This document shows positions 35,903 to 61,373 of a stretch of DNA of 64,000 nucleotides, one piece after another. Below the pieces are notes generated by a model, which did not search any database, was not told the DNA's origin, and saw only the letters and a list, made by a program, of their open reading frames with translations. The stretch covers positions 3,520,001-3,584,000 of the forward strand of contig NC_134036.1 in the NCBI RefSeq assembly GCF_964204645.1, read 5' to 3'. Origin of the DNA: Tubulanus polymorphus (lineage: Eukaryota > Nemertea > Palaeonemertea > Tubulaniformes > Tubulanidae). The translations under genes and the position numbers were made by a program. Each line of letters starts with the position of its first letter. Positions within the stretch are counted from its first letter, which is position 1.

Positions 35903-38900
35903 TGCATTCTTGAAGACATCTTACTTAAGGCTTCCAACAATTAGAGTACAATGTTAGACTGTTCAGTGCTAATTCTCTTACATCATTGACCAAAAACTTA
36001 TAAAGTCAAAAGACTTTTGCCGAATGACCCATCTTTAAGTCAACTTGGCATGAACCCTCCTTGTATACGACGAATAACTGTCACCGAAACCGTGACCTAA
36101 TATCAACAACATCGATTTGCTCCTCTTAAAAAGAAGGATGGAAAAATGCGCACGAAAAGGAGAAAAGCGTATTTCAACATATCATTCTTTTCATCGACGA
36201 GATCATTCATCATCGTCGTCGCAAGGCTGATCTTAAACTCTGTCAAAAAAAGGTCACGGAAAAAAAAAAAAAAAAACGCGTTAATGCGCGCACGATAACA
36301 ACAACGAGCGAGCGAGCGTCTCCGTCGCGCTCGAGGCATTGTCCGCGTATGTAAAAACATTCATTATCAGTCGAATCGTATTAAAAGTCAATATTGCCAA
36401 AAACGTCTTCGCGTAATAGCTTCTATATACACACACACATACGCAGTCTTATAAAACGATTGTTCAGACTATTGAAACGTGTTCCGTTTAAAAGCCATTT
36501 TTTCTATAGAATAGCTCGATTTTTTTCGCCGCTATTCGCTCTTTTGAAAAGGCTCCGCTACCGAAGGTCGACGTCGACAATAAAGGGCAACGACTGTAAG
36601 GACTAATAACGATATCGCGCGAGGCGCGGGTCGATTAATTCCTAGTTTCGTTATCGAGATCGATAATGAAGGCATCGCCCGAGAAAAAAAAAACGAAATT
36701 AAGTTTTCAGACCGACTGTAGATTAGGTGTCGCTATTGGTTAGGTACCGAAATCGCCAACCTAGAGTAACGGGAATGTAGGACCATTCAAAGTAAATAAA
36801 GGTGCCTATTATCGTTACCGATGACGAAGCCTTTTCATCAACTTTTGATCAAATGTGTAATAAGAAATCAGGAATAAAGCATAGAATTAACGATAAAAAG
36901 AAGATAACATTTCGAGACCATTTTTTGATTTTCCAAAGCCATAGAGAAAAAAAAACAACAAAATATCCATAGCTTCTTCTAGGGCCTGGAGAAAAAATAT
37001 TTTTCGAGCCCGGAAAGAACCCCGCGTACCTAAGCAGACTATAGGCCTAACCTCGATCCTCAGTCACACTAGCAACGCATAGGAATAATGTGTAAACCTA
37101 AACTGCGGTTAGGCCTGAGCTAAAACCTATCAGAAAGACAACTAACCCATTGATTTCGATTCATAAATTCGCAATCCGTATTCAAACAATTACGTGACTC
37201 ATAAAATCTACAATTTACGCCTTTTACGTATCTCACTACATCTAATACATCTAACATACGATTGCCGCGTTTAGGTCACGTATAATAACATTTCTACACC
37301 GAGCAACCCACGAACCATGTCCCGATCATAATAGACACCTGGTGTCCGCGTTACGAGACGGAAACAATTAGCTCATATATACTTTATAGGAGTTTAATAC
37401 GCCGATATTGTAAATCACTAATCTAACCTTAAATACCGATACTCGGAAATGAACTTCTTCTAAACCATTTTATTAATATAAGACGAAACTTAGAACCCAC
37501 ATGATATCCTTAGACGGGACCAAATTATTACTTACACCATCTAATACAAACATAATTGGAGCCTAGTTATGCAATGCCGTCACAACTTTAGTTAACTCGC
37601 GTCAAGCCTTACCATTAATGCTACAATTCTGATTTACAAAGCTGTTAATCGAAAAATGTAAAATTCCAATTCTACCTACTTCGTACTTCGTATCGATAAT
37701 TCCTATCCTAAACCGCGTAGACCTCGGCGTCAACCCGCGCCGCTGAAGAGAGGACCATGTGCTCGCGTCGCGTCGCTATTCGCATACTACCCCCGGCTCC
37801 TGTCTATAGAGCGACACCCAATGTTCGCCAGCACGTTTTACACGCCATCCAGCTTACACTATAGTATTATAGCCCCGGCACCGTTGAATAAAACCCGAAT
37901 TGAAAAGACCTGCATGACTGTAGATCTTACAAAACGACAATGACTTCGCAAACTCACAATGCACCAAGCTTCACTGGTCATGTATAGATCGGCAGTGATA
38001 ATGGCCTATAACGGGCTGTCGGAAAGGCGGTTTTATTCGCCGGTGGGTTATTTTCGAGGATTTTATGCCAACGCAAGGAATGAATGTATAACAAAGACAG
38101 GTTTTCAACTTTTTCCTAATAACCCTATGTGATTACGCAACCTAAGCCTCCACCTGTGATATAACATTATCGCATTATCTACCCACTGTTTGGATCCATT
38201 AGGGAGTAGGGGGAAGGTGTTAAAAAAACTATATAAAACCACTAGAAGCACAAAGTTTGTGTTTAACCATGAATACCAGTAGAAGTACAAAATAAAGAGA
38301 TCCAGAAATAACTTTTCTCTAGACATTTATCTTAACAGCAGCCCGAAATCAATGGCCCGCACTAGAAAACCGCCAGAAATTGTTAGGAATGAACAAACTT
38401 GAATTCAGAATTAACACATATTGCTGAGAATTTCAAATCAATCGTAAATAAAAATGCTGAAAAATACTAGAAACGCGCTAAACGCTAAATTCTTTTTTTT
38501 TCACTTTCAACTTATATATTTGAATATTATCCGAGTCATCTAGATTCCGACAACGACGACGAGTTTGACAGAGATTAAACAGAGCCGTTCAGTCGAGTCT
38601 GTGCGAACTGTTTAAACGTTCGAATTTGAAGATCAGAACAAACGCCAGCGTAACCCGAGCCTCCTATTTCTATGTGAAAATCTATTAAACCCTCCTGTCA
38701 TCGCGGCAGTCAAAACGAAATATTTCTCTTCCGCTCGTCGGGCAAACGGCCAATTTTAATAAAACTCGAGCGTGCGCCTGCCTTCGTCGAAACTTCGCGA
38801 AAAAGACCTAATTATCCGCGGCCAAAATCTACCCTAACTCGAGCCTAACTGTAGCCGGGAACTTCGCAATTTTTGCCCCAATAAACTTTGTCTTCATTGG

Positions 38901-40198
38901 TAGGATATTCTAGCCAGCAACCACTTAGCACAACCAAGAACGAGATCACACCGGCTTAGATCTATTTAGCATATCTAACATTGTTAAGACCCGGGATTAG
39001 TTCCGTAGTCATGGCTTAGACTTAGGACCGATCAAACTTAGTTCACCTATCTAATAATTGAACACCAATCTTAAAATCTAAGACCAGGATCTCGACGTAG
39101 GAACTGGCCGTTTGATTAAGATATAAAACCGCATTCGGACTTAATACGGGCTGCGCAACTGGGTCTAGAAAAGTGAGCAAGTTCCGCTCCTAAGCTCATC
39201 GAAGGTCAAGTTGCACGGTGTCAAGGCTTAGGTTTAAGTCTTCAGCGTCGAACTGACCAAAAAACGACGAAAATTCCAACCACGCGAAAATTAAATCCTC
39301 TCCAACAAAACCGCGCAGACTTATTTGAATAAATTTGTCTACAAATCCTTAAGAGGGATTAAGACCAGCGTTCATTATAGAAATTAACCATTCTCGATAA
39401 CATTAACATCACCGACAATTTCCGAGATGGGACGTTTTGTCTCCAGTCTAAATGGACGGCCACCATGGAGACAATGCCCGAATACGAATAGTTTAGATAG
39501 CTTTATCTGTTTGCAAACAACGCCCTTGTCAGCGGGAGTTCTAAATAAATATCGAAGTCAATATGGGGGGATCAATCAAAATTATTCGAACCCCTAGGCA
39601 GCGAGCTTTGTTACGCGAACATGGAAGAAATTATAATTCCGTATTCAAAATTTATAATTACGACCAATTATTAAGGAGAAATAGATCAGTAGATCATATA
39701 GATTTCCAATGAGCTGAACAAGTGCAATGCATGCATGCATCGGACTGCCGAAGAATTCGAACGGATAAATTCCGACCCCTTTTTACTAATCTTCCATTAA
39801 AATGAATGAATGACTCAATTCAACTTAACATTTACACTATTAGAATTTATAGGTGATCGAATGACAAACGGAACTCAATCGCTCGGAATTGTGATTTCAT
39901 TATTTCGTTACGCAATATTTGAGGACGAACCAACGAGGCCTCGCTATATCATCGCTTACAACAACGAACAGAAAAACCTTAATTCCTTCGGATAATAATC
40001 CCCTCTTCCTTCCATTACTCAACGAATGTCATTAGCTAAGCTTTAATAACTTCCTCACTTGAACCACGGTATTATTCTAAAGTCAGAAGTAAACGTTTCG
40101 ACACTTTGCAAATAAATTAAGAGCGAAGAAGTTAGTAAGTGAAAGTAAACAACACCCTCAACGTAATGGGATTAATATTAGGAGTGAATTAATGAAGT
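35903..40198. other. Long non-coding stretch between miR-92 copies
   Basis: About 4.3 kb with no coding exon recognised on either strand. Minor features are a poly-A run near 36260, a (CA)n run near 36430 and a CpG-rich patch near 38700-38820. Confidence 0.4.
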
Positions 40199-40273
40199 GT
40201 AGCCTCAGTTAATGTTTGTAGTTCTCGTCATAAGGTTTTCGGAGACTAGCGATAGGCATCATCGGCTACGGAC
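40199..40273. repeat. Hairpin-ended repeat, copy 1
   Basis: The ends GTAGCC and GGCTAC pair, as do TAGTTCTC and GAGACTA (one bulge) further in. A second copy lies at 40785-40859. The conserved parts are the two stems and tagcgataggcatcatcggc. Confidence 0.5.
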
Positions 40274-40513
40274 GACCAGCAATTTAACCAATCATCTCAA
40301 GATTTATGACAGGGTCCACGCATCAGTCATTCCTGGATAAAACGAGTTTTACGTCAAAAATTTCAAATTTGGAATTTATTAGTTAAATTGTCATTTAACA
40401 CTACCTAAACTAACAGCTAACCGAGACTTGATAAAATATATGATTCAAACACTATTATACCACGGTAGGGAACGAATTATACACGTTATTTAAGTTTTAT
40501 TGCATCCTTAAAA

Positions 40514-40744
40514 CAGATCCAAGGATCCTACAATTCCTGGTATCCAGAATTCAAGGACTTTTTAAGGAGTAATTTTGAAAATTCAAGGAGGTTTTCGCGG
40601 TCATATATAAGGAAAAAAAGTCGAAAATCTAAAAACAAAATCCCCGTTTTTTTAAAATCCCCATTAAAGGATTTTCAAGGACCTTGAAAAATATTTTCAG
40701 AAATCAAGGAGTTTTCAAGGATTCAAGGAGTTGTAGGGACCCTG
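40514..40744 (-). mobile_element. hAT-like MITE
   Basis: The ends CAAGGATCCTACAATTCCT and AGGAGTTGTAGGGACCCTG are imperfect inverted repeats (15 of 19). AGATC lies on both outer sides and may be part of a target duplication. The interior is rich in caaggatt/tcaaggag words and has no frame. Confidence 0.6.
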
Positions 40745-40784
40745 AGATCGATTGAAAATGTGACCGATGAATTATTGTCGCGTG

Positions 40785-40862
40785 TAGCCTCAGTTATTTG
40801 TGAAGTTCTCTTCATATAATCAATATTCAGAGACTAGCGATAGGCATCATCGGCTACAGACG
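40785..40862. repeat. Hairpin-ended repeat, copy 2
   Basis: Same layout as 40199-40273: GTAGCCTCAGTTA at the left, gagactagcgataggcatca and GGCTAC at the right, with a more diverged loop. It lies ~590 bases from copy 1 in the same orientation. Confidence 0.5.
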
Positions 40863-41016
40863 ACATCAGCAGCTTCAACTAGAGCGGCGCCACCTGTTGT
40901 TACAATGCTTAAATCAATCAAAGACTTTTACCCACGACTTTAATGATAAAATTTGTCTCTAAATGAAAACAACTTTCGACTTGTTGACTTACGACAAAAC
41001 CAGAGATACTAATCGA

Positions 41017-41231
41017 GGGCGGCCCTGACACGAACGCTGGTTTCCCTGACTCAATCTGCTAAGAATCCAATCAATTAACACGGTTGAATAAGTGTCAGAC
41101 ATAAGACGGAAACTGTTCAACAAATTTCACTAATTTTTGATTTTTAACAAAATGACCAGACTTTTTTTCAAAAAAAAAAAAAAAAAAAAATTCCCTAACT
41201 TGTCCCTGATTTCCAGGGTTAAGTGGCCACC
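41017..41231 (-). mobile_element. GGGTGGCCAC-family MITE, second inverted copy
   Basis: It shares ctgctaagaatccaatcaat and the closing TTAAGTGGCCACC with the 35711 copy. An A-run (about 41168-41190) interrupts it. Confidence 0.55.
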
Positions 41232-41798
41232 TGTTAATTACCATCAACAAGCACCCGGTGAAGCTGACTCGGGATATACGGATTAACTGAACTTTAGCGC
41301 GCAGCATCTTGATAACCAACTGACCACTCGCGGTCAGTGTGAAAGGTACACTTGACCCATCGGATTCATCGTGCACGTTTATGAATTTATGACCAATGCC
41401 GTTACTAATGCGAAGAGACAAGTGTCGGAACAATGACGCACTGCTATCATCGGTCGGTCGCTATTGTCAGAAAAACCGGGTCGGCCATTTGTTCCCAGGG
41501 AGAGGACGACAATGACATCGACCGCTCTCGGGAAGAGGTTGATCAGGTGTTAGCGGCATAAATCACCTTTATATTTCCGAGGACGACGAGATATCATTAA
41601 AACGAAGAAGACAACCCGACGAATGTAGGTCGCACGGAGACAAAACCGACCAAGAACACCGAGTTGAGATCTCGAAAACTTCAAAGGACTCCCCTTCGAC
41701 GTCATTATCAAACGCGAGAGAAGAATGAACGTACCAATTCAAAGATGACGAAGTCATAAATTTGTCGTCGAGAATTCCCAGGAAGCTAAAGCTCGGGA

Positions 41799-41879
41799 TT
41801 GAGAGAGAGAGAGAGAGAGAAGAGAGAGAAGAGAGGAGAGAGAAGAGAGAGAGGAGAGAGGAGAGAGAGAAGAGGGCGA
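41799..41879. repeat. (GA)n microsatellite
   Basis: About 80 bases of GA repeats with AGAGG/GAAGA interruptions. Confidence 0.95.
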
Positions 41880-43039
41880 GGGTTTACCAATACGAGCCAT
41901 TATAGCGTATATCGCTGGCTCTTTTATGAAGAGAAGATGGCTATAAATGCAATTCTATGGAGTTATTGTTCGCGGTTTACTCAGCTTAGACTATACTATA
42001 CACACACACACTAGGTCATTCAATAATATCGAAACCGACTAAGAGGCCGGCTCCCGAGTAGAAACCACTCCTCGAAACACATTAAACGCCGACATCTCTT
42101 TAGTTAGTACAGATTCATACATCCGACAAACTTATCGCGCGAATTCTAAAGGTTCACGTGCTCTGCATAAAAACCAGGTCGAGCTGGTCCGAAAATTACA
42201 TGGTCCAAGTCTTAACCTTAAGCGGGGTCCAGGCCCAAAAAATTCATCCGATCCTATAATTCCTATATAACAATCCCCATTACCAGGCAGGGGCTTAACA
42301 CCGAAATCTTTTGACGATAGAAAACAGCCAATTGTCGAAAGGTAATTAGTCAATGTCAAGTTTGATGCGCGCACGCACAACGACAAAAATGAATTCCTCA
42401 TTTCTTTATTCATAAATGCCGACAAGAGATGACATTCTGACATCATAGGGGGAAAGAGGAGCGCTTTATAGAAATCGATCCATTTTTGAGTCGACTCTGC
42501 AGGTTTAGCCATTCAGAGCCGTCCATGAGTCCTTCGTGTCAGTCAACTTGAACTGCTAAGGCATTTTGAGTGGGGAGCTCAGAATTATAGAGTATTTTAC
42601 CCCTAAAATTTCGATTTCCTGAATTTTAGGAACTCTGTTATCCACAGTTGTTCATCTAAGTTTGATTTTGAAGTTCAAATGAGCTAATTTCGCAAAAGTT
42701 CTAACTTTTGAGTCTTTGAAAATGTATAACTGCGTAACAGAGTCCAAAATCGCGAAAAATTTTCTGCAGGGTTTGGGTAGTCATCTTACCACTGCGTCAA
42801 CTTGATGGCGAATCTCAAATCTTCGGGTGGCAAGGTATCAGAGTTGGCTTACGGTCAGCACTTCAGCAAATCGTTTGACATTGCAGGAACTCTTCATATT
42901 GCCACCACATTTTGTACAGTAAATTTAGAGCCCGCATTTGACGCAGGATCAGCCTAAAATTGAAGAGCGAAAAATATCAGATAATCTGATAAACCGTTAC
43001 GGTACAGCCCAGTTTCTGGGGACGAGATGAGGATTGCGT
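41880..43039. other. Non-coding stretch, nothing recognised
   Basis: A 126-codon minus-strand frame (42132-42512) has no recognisable family and no supporting splice sites. Confidence 0.4.
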
Positions 43040-43118
43040 TGTCCGCGAAGCAGGCCGGGACGAGTGCAATATTGATTCGATTTATTAAACAACATCGCAC
43101 CAGTCACGACCTACCCCG
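43040..43118 (-). ncRNA. mir-92: miR-92 precursor, copy 5 (distal)
   Basis: The mature 3p arm at 43050-43071 begins TATTGCACTCG, unlike the AATTGCAC start of the other four copies, so the first base matches the vertebrate miR-92a form. The 5' arm, AGGTCGTGACTGGTGCGATG, pairs with it. It lies 8 kb upstream of copies 1-4 on the same strand. It could be the 5'-most hairpin of a spliced primary transcript or a separate locus. Confidence 0.92.
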
Positions 43119-43142
43119 ACGGAAACTTCTCCAGTTTTTATA

Positions 43143-43158
43143 ATGGGGGGGGGGGGGG
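43143..43158. repeat. Poly-G run
   Basis: About 15 consecutive G residues just upstream, in minus-strand sense, of miR-92 copy 5. Confidence 0.9.
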
Positions 43159-43739
43159 TTGGGCTACCGGAAGCACGCTTGACCAATTATCCGCGCTTGT
43201 GAGTTCAAATTCCCCACAATTTTACTTCGGGCAGCATTTGAACCCTGTATACTTACGCAGCACAAGTAGACCCTGATCACGGGATAAATATCATAAAACA
43301 ATATATACAAAACTGGGTTTCATTAATTCGGGATGCCTCGTAATGCCTCTTGCGACTTTATGGTTTTTATATACCCCGGAAACCAGATTTTTACCACACA
43401 ACCACAACCACCCTAGTAATAGGCCTAGATCCAAGTGTTCCCGACAGCTAAACAGCGATAAAAAATCGATTTTAACTCTGCCTAATTTGTGTATTTTGTT
43501 AAATATTTATGAAAAATAAGTCGGAAATAAAAATATAGGAATGACTTTGAGGAGCATAAAAATGACAAATAAATCCGAGATAATTCAAGGTGTTCGAACA
43601 CGAAAAAGGTTACTGAATTTTTTCAACAGATATGACAGGCTTCGAATTAAAGTTTAACTCGCTATAAATAAGATATTACTAACCAGGCGCCATTAACAGA
43701 TAAAAATACTAGCGACAAACAACACAAACACCGAGCCCC

Positions 43740-44040
43740 GAAACCATGTGCGTTCAACATTGACTTCCGCTTCCGGTGGCGAGGGCGCAATCTTTTCAAA
43801 TTTTCCAAAACTCGTTCGATTTTGACTCGTATTTTCTCCCTTTAATCCCCAAAACGACCCCCTCAACGGCGATTATACCGACCTATGGGCCTTCGACTAC
43901 GACTCGGAGAAGTTTTTACGCGTTGACACCGCTTTCAAGCGGTGAAAATAGAGTTACAATTGAGCATTTACTTACCGGAGAATTTAGACGCGGCGAGAAT
44001 GAACGATAGACGGCGCTGTCGTACGTATACACGTAGTGCA
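43740..44040 (-). promoter_or_regulatory. CpG-rich patch, candidate pri-miR-92 promoter
   Basis: CG density is raised relative to the AT-rich flanks, and the patch lies ~0.7 kb upstream, in minus-strand sense, of miR-92 copy 5. No other gene start is near. The 77-codon + strand frame inside it has no recognised family. Promoter function is inferred from position and composition only. Confidence 0.3.
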
Positions 44041-47000
44041 ATAAACAATGTCGAGTATGTCGAGTCCCGTAATTATCCAGCTCGAACTTATCGTCGATGA
44101 TTTTAATATTTCAGTCTTTCATTTTCCTCTGCATGGATTCTGAATATTATCCGTGTTTTATCCATGGATTAGTTGTTCTCCAATCGAATCAAATGGGAAT
44201 ATACTGTAAAATTCATGTAAACATATTTAGTTTTGAAACACCCTGTTTGTACTATTATAAACATGCCGATGTAGTGTAGATGGTGACTCAACTTCAGGAT
44301 CGTTGCTATTTACTATACTAATAGTCACAATGTTTTTCATCGTTATGACGAAATCTGTCGTGTTTCAGTTATGGCAACAAGAAATTTGTGAATGTTGCTG
44401 TTTTGGTTCTGATAATAAAATATTCCTCAATCAATATGAAATGTCAATTGGACATTAAATTTCTTTATTGTGAAATGATTTATTTTGACATAATATTCAT
44501 CAATATGATTTATAACGTCAATAAGTGACATTAAGATTTCTTGAATTTGCGAGCTTTTGTCAAAGGTTATTTAGTCTTGTAAGTCAAATCGTTTATAATC
44601 TTCTTACAAATTGCAGTTAGTCACCAAAAATGATTACATATCGTGTTTGCATCTCCCCATCTCATCTCCTCTGGTTATTCCTTACTGCAGGCTATTGAGA
44701 AAATTCGATGAAAGTCCAAGTCAGTTCCTTCCTTCGTCCAAGAAATAAATCGTCATCGAATCTCTACGCAATTATTTCATAGACAAAGCATAATATATTT
44801 ATTCCTTCCTATGACAATCATTCATCAAATCAAATTCATAGAATTCTTTACATCGTTTGATAATAGTAGTTAAAGATAAATTAATATATAAATGCAGGCG
44901 CTGCAGCACACGAATTAAACACACCATCGATATCACATGATGTATATATGATTTGATGCTCTGCTGGGCCCCGGAGTCCGGTTGCTCAAAAGTTGGTTAA
45001 AGATTCATTGGAACCTCGTTACAACGAACTCGGATAGGCCTACAACGATTCCTCGCATATAACAAATATAGAATTTCGTCCCAAGTAAGAAAATCTGATT
45101 AATTTCATACTGGATATCATGATCGGTTATGACGAACATATTTTCTGGTCCCCCTGAAGTTCACTGTAACCAGGTTCCCCACTGTAGACACCCGATCAAG
45201 TTAGGGGTTGGTAATGTAAGTGTGGTAGAACCTCTTGCCGGTGGTCGGGGCGTGATAAAGCTCGCGGCGAGTAATCAGTATGATTACTCGGAGGATTCAG
45301 AGCGAATTTAGAATAACTATAATCTATAACATAACAAATGTTGATAAACATTTGGTCACACACAGCGATCAGTAACATTTCTCTTGATAGGATATACGTG
45401 CGAGTGGCAAGCGTGACATTTTTTAGAACTATTCGTAAACCCATCATAATATTTTCATTCGGTAACAAAATTCAGCTCGAATACGTATAGATATTCATCA
45501 CTGAGATAGAACTAACAGTTTTATAGATAAAAAAACAAAAACAAGGTTAATTGCACCGTAAAGTATAAACCATATTCAATCGAATTATCACACTTCTACA
45601 TACAGTTACAACAAAGAAGCATAGCTCATTCATTACTTAGTATATATTTTCTTGCAGTGAAACAGTGAAAATTCATTGCACAAATCTAAACTAACAGAGG
45701 TATACAAATCAATCTGCAGCCTGGTAATTCTCCCAAGATGCGGTCAGGACTTCAACTTTCATGGTGCATATCTCATGTATATATATTCATAACTTCACCT
45801 TGAGGCATTTGTAATTGAAAATGAACTACAAACACCAGGCATTTGATCAGCACACTTCCGAAAACTGATCGCCCACACTTCATATGTGTTCAGTACTTGA
45901 CCTGAGACATTTCTAATTGAAAATGAACTACAAACACCAGGCATTATACATTTTATCAGTCCACAGATACAATGATGATGTATCTAGGGGGACGTGGTTG
46001 CAGGCTGAAGATCGACTGATACCATGCGTATCTCTTTTTCTCGGTCGTAATAGAAAAAAAAACACGCGTGAAATTCATTAAAACTTACATTCATTTTAAA
46101 GTACATTAGAATATATATCTAGTTCAATGTAGTTCATTCGTTAAAACTCTCAAACGGGTTCAATCAACGCGATAAAAATCAGTTCATCGATTTATAAGAT
46201 AATCATTAAGCGACAGGATGTAATATTAATAAATATGGTTGTAATAATAATATCAATACAAAATGTATTCTGTTCTGTACATTGATTCAATAAACACACG
46301 TGTTTTACATATATACACTAATCACTATAGTTCGCACGATATTCCGTTTTTTGCACAGTTAGTTATTGATTTAGAAGAAAAGTTGGCAATTATAGAAAAT
46401 CTTGCTAACCTAGTAAATCAACCTGTCCTTCTCGGTACGTTACGAAATAAGAGAGTTCCATCTCATACCGCTTGAATGTATTACTTTACCGATAATGGGA
46501 TACCGCCACTCTCCTTCCAGAAAACACTGGGTCATTCGTAGTGAAAACCAGTTCATTTTCGATGAAATTTGAACTTGATTTTTAGGCTTCCGAGTCCGAA
46601 AATTATCAAGCCGGTCTTAGAATGGATATACGATTCGCTTTCTCACACGGAGTGTTGTAAAGCTTTCACTAAAAACTGATTTACTAAAAGTTGCGGTAAC
46701 CGAGTAACCACTAGCGAACCTGGCGGAATCTTTGTTCGCCACAGTAGTGTTGCCGGTATTCCATCATGACGCACACATTTGAATGGTGAAACTAAACTGT
46801 AAACCCTTATTTCGTAACATGGCGAGAGTTTGGGACCGCCGCGCTATCCTATGTAATGACTGGCATCTTTTCTCTATGATATAACGTACCCTTTTCTACA
46901 GCACTAAGGCCTATACACTTGGTCATCATAATGGCATCAACCTGGCATGCAAGTTCAGCTTAGGATACGTTTGCAAGTACCGATAAACTATGGCCGATCG

Positions 47001-47521
47001 GCTCTTAGCTTGAATACCAACTAAACCTTCTCGGGATCAACGCGTTAAATGATTTGCCCACGACATGATACTCGCCACTTATACGCAGTTGCTGATGTTA
47101 ATCGTTTAACGAGGAGAATATATACAGCACAAATATTTTGGAACTTTCCATAGTCAAAGACTACGACACGAGCCTCTTAAAATTCGTAACTGATTGTGAG
47201 TGTCGTTGATTACAAAATATGCATAGTTACCGATACGTGGACACAGATCTTGATGACAAATATTCCGATGGTGACAATTTTTTATGCGTATATGATACAT
47301 CTGTACAAATCAAATTGAATCCCTCTATAAACATGACCATACATAGAAACATCGTATACGAATAAAGAAATTCCAACCCGGTCAAAAGTTGTTGAAGTTG
47401 TTGATGCTGTTGATGTTGTTGTTGATGCGGACAGCCTGACTCACTACGTTACTGGTACGAAAATAACAATCTCGGGATAAAATTGCTACACACAAGATAG
47501 GAAAATAATATCTACGACATG
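44041..47521 (-). other. Presumed CORO2 3' UTR and intergenic
   Basis: No coding signal follows the coronin stop. Minus-strand AATAAA words lie at about 44479 and 44797, so a 3' UTR of roughly 2.7-3 kb is possible. The region also holds an inverted copy of the ~100-bp repeat (45792-45962) and a short (TTG)n-like run near 47390. Confidence 0.35.
45792..45962 (-). repeat. Inverted copy of the ~100-bp dispersed repeat, two units
   Basis: Two units containing attgaaaatgaactacaaac and the complement of ctgaacacatatgaagtgtg. This is the same family as at 14630 and 23053. Confidence 0.7.
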
Positions 47522-60333
<12,812 letters not shown>

Positions 60334-61220
60334 CTAAAACGAAATGTAAGCATAGCGTGTATGTCAGTGCAATCTGTTACGTCAGGGGAGTCTGTAACAA
60401 AACAACTTCAGTTAGAAAGATGTACTTGTTATAACAGCTTCTTTACAACGAACTTTGGGAGGCCTGGAAATCTGTTTTTTTACAAAGGCAGATCTACGCA
60501 GCTTTTGGGAAATGTGGGCGCATGTGGAATATTGGGTCACTACTCACACGCCAAAAGCGGGGAGCTTGGCAAAGCCCAATTATGTGCATTCTGAGCATTT
60601 TCCTGATTGAAATAAGGAAAGAAATATGCTCACCATTTCACCATTATTTGGGGGAGGGGGAAGGAATTCCGAGGTCACTCGGCCTAAAAATACCCCCTCG
60701 CTGGAACCGCCCCATTGCAACGAACTTCAGGGCACCAGATCTTCGTGAATACGACCGAACTGAGGAGACCAGAAAATCTTCTGTTCATTATGAAGAAGAC
60801 CGTGGAACATCGTTAGAAACCTCCTAGAGACCAAAGATGCAATCTCGTTGCAAGGAGAGCCACGTTTAAGGGTATGAAGTATGAGTTTTGTGGAAACGAA
60901 TCGTATATGCATAAAAATAAACGTAAAGAGTAATGTATGATGTATAAGGTTTCATCCCACGGCATGTGGGGAACACACTAACTACTCAACACTGCTGGTA
61001 TTGTCTGCACGAGAGCCGACTCATACTATTATTAATACCACCAGCTTACCACCACCACTTGCTTGAGCATTACGTATATCGATAGGCAGGTGTGTTATAG
61101 GAGAAATAATTAATGCATTGAGAAAACATTCACAGCATTGCCATTCCCATTCCTAGAATCATCATCATCATCATCTCATCACATCACATGGCCAATACAT
61201 TAACCCTTCCATTCCCACTC
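60334..61220 (-). promoter_or_regulatory. Upstream of the CORO2 ATG exon; first intron likely
   Basis: Minus-strand TTTTAG directly precedes the ATG, so this should be intron, with a non-coding exon further upstream. That exon and the promoter were not located; a CG-richer patch at about 61820-62110 is one candidate place. Confidence 0.35.
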
Positions 61221-61373
61221 AGTTGTGAGACTTGTACAAGTCCATCAAATTCTCTTAAGTGCCTTTTTTTCATTTTGTCAACAAAACAAAATTGTTGCAT
61301 TTTAGTGGAAGAGTACACATAATATTGCCTTTTTGGACATCAAAATTGGCCTCAGGACCCGCCCTTGCCCAGC
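61221..61373 (-). mobile_element. Relative of the 47862 hAT-like MITE
   Basis: It shares acttgtacaagtccatcaaa, cattttgtcaac and tttttggacatcaaa with 47862-48147. Its end reads tcaggacccgcccttgccca, a diverged form of the hAT-like end. Confidence 0.5.

Noticed and set aside
43776-44009. 77-codon + strand frame
   Set aside because: It is a single short frame with no known family in a CG-rich patch; a promoter-like role is as likely.
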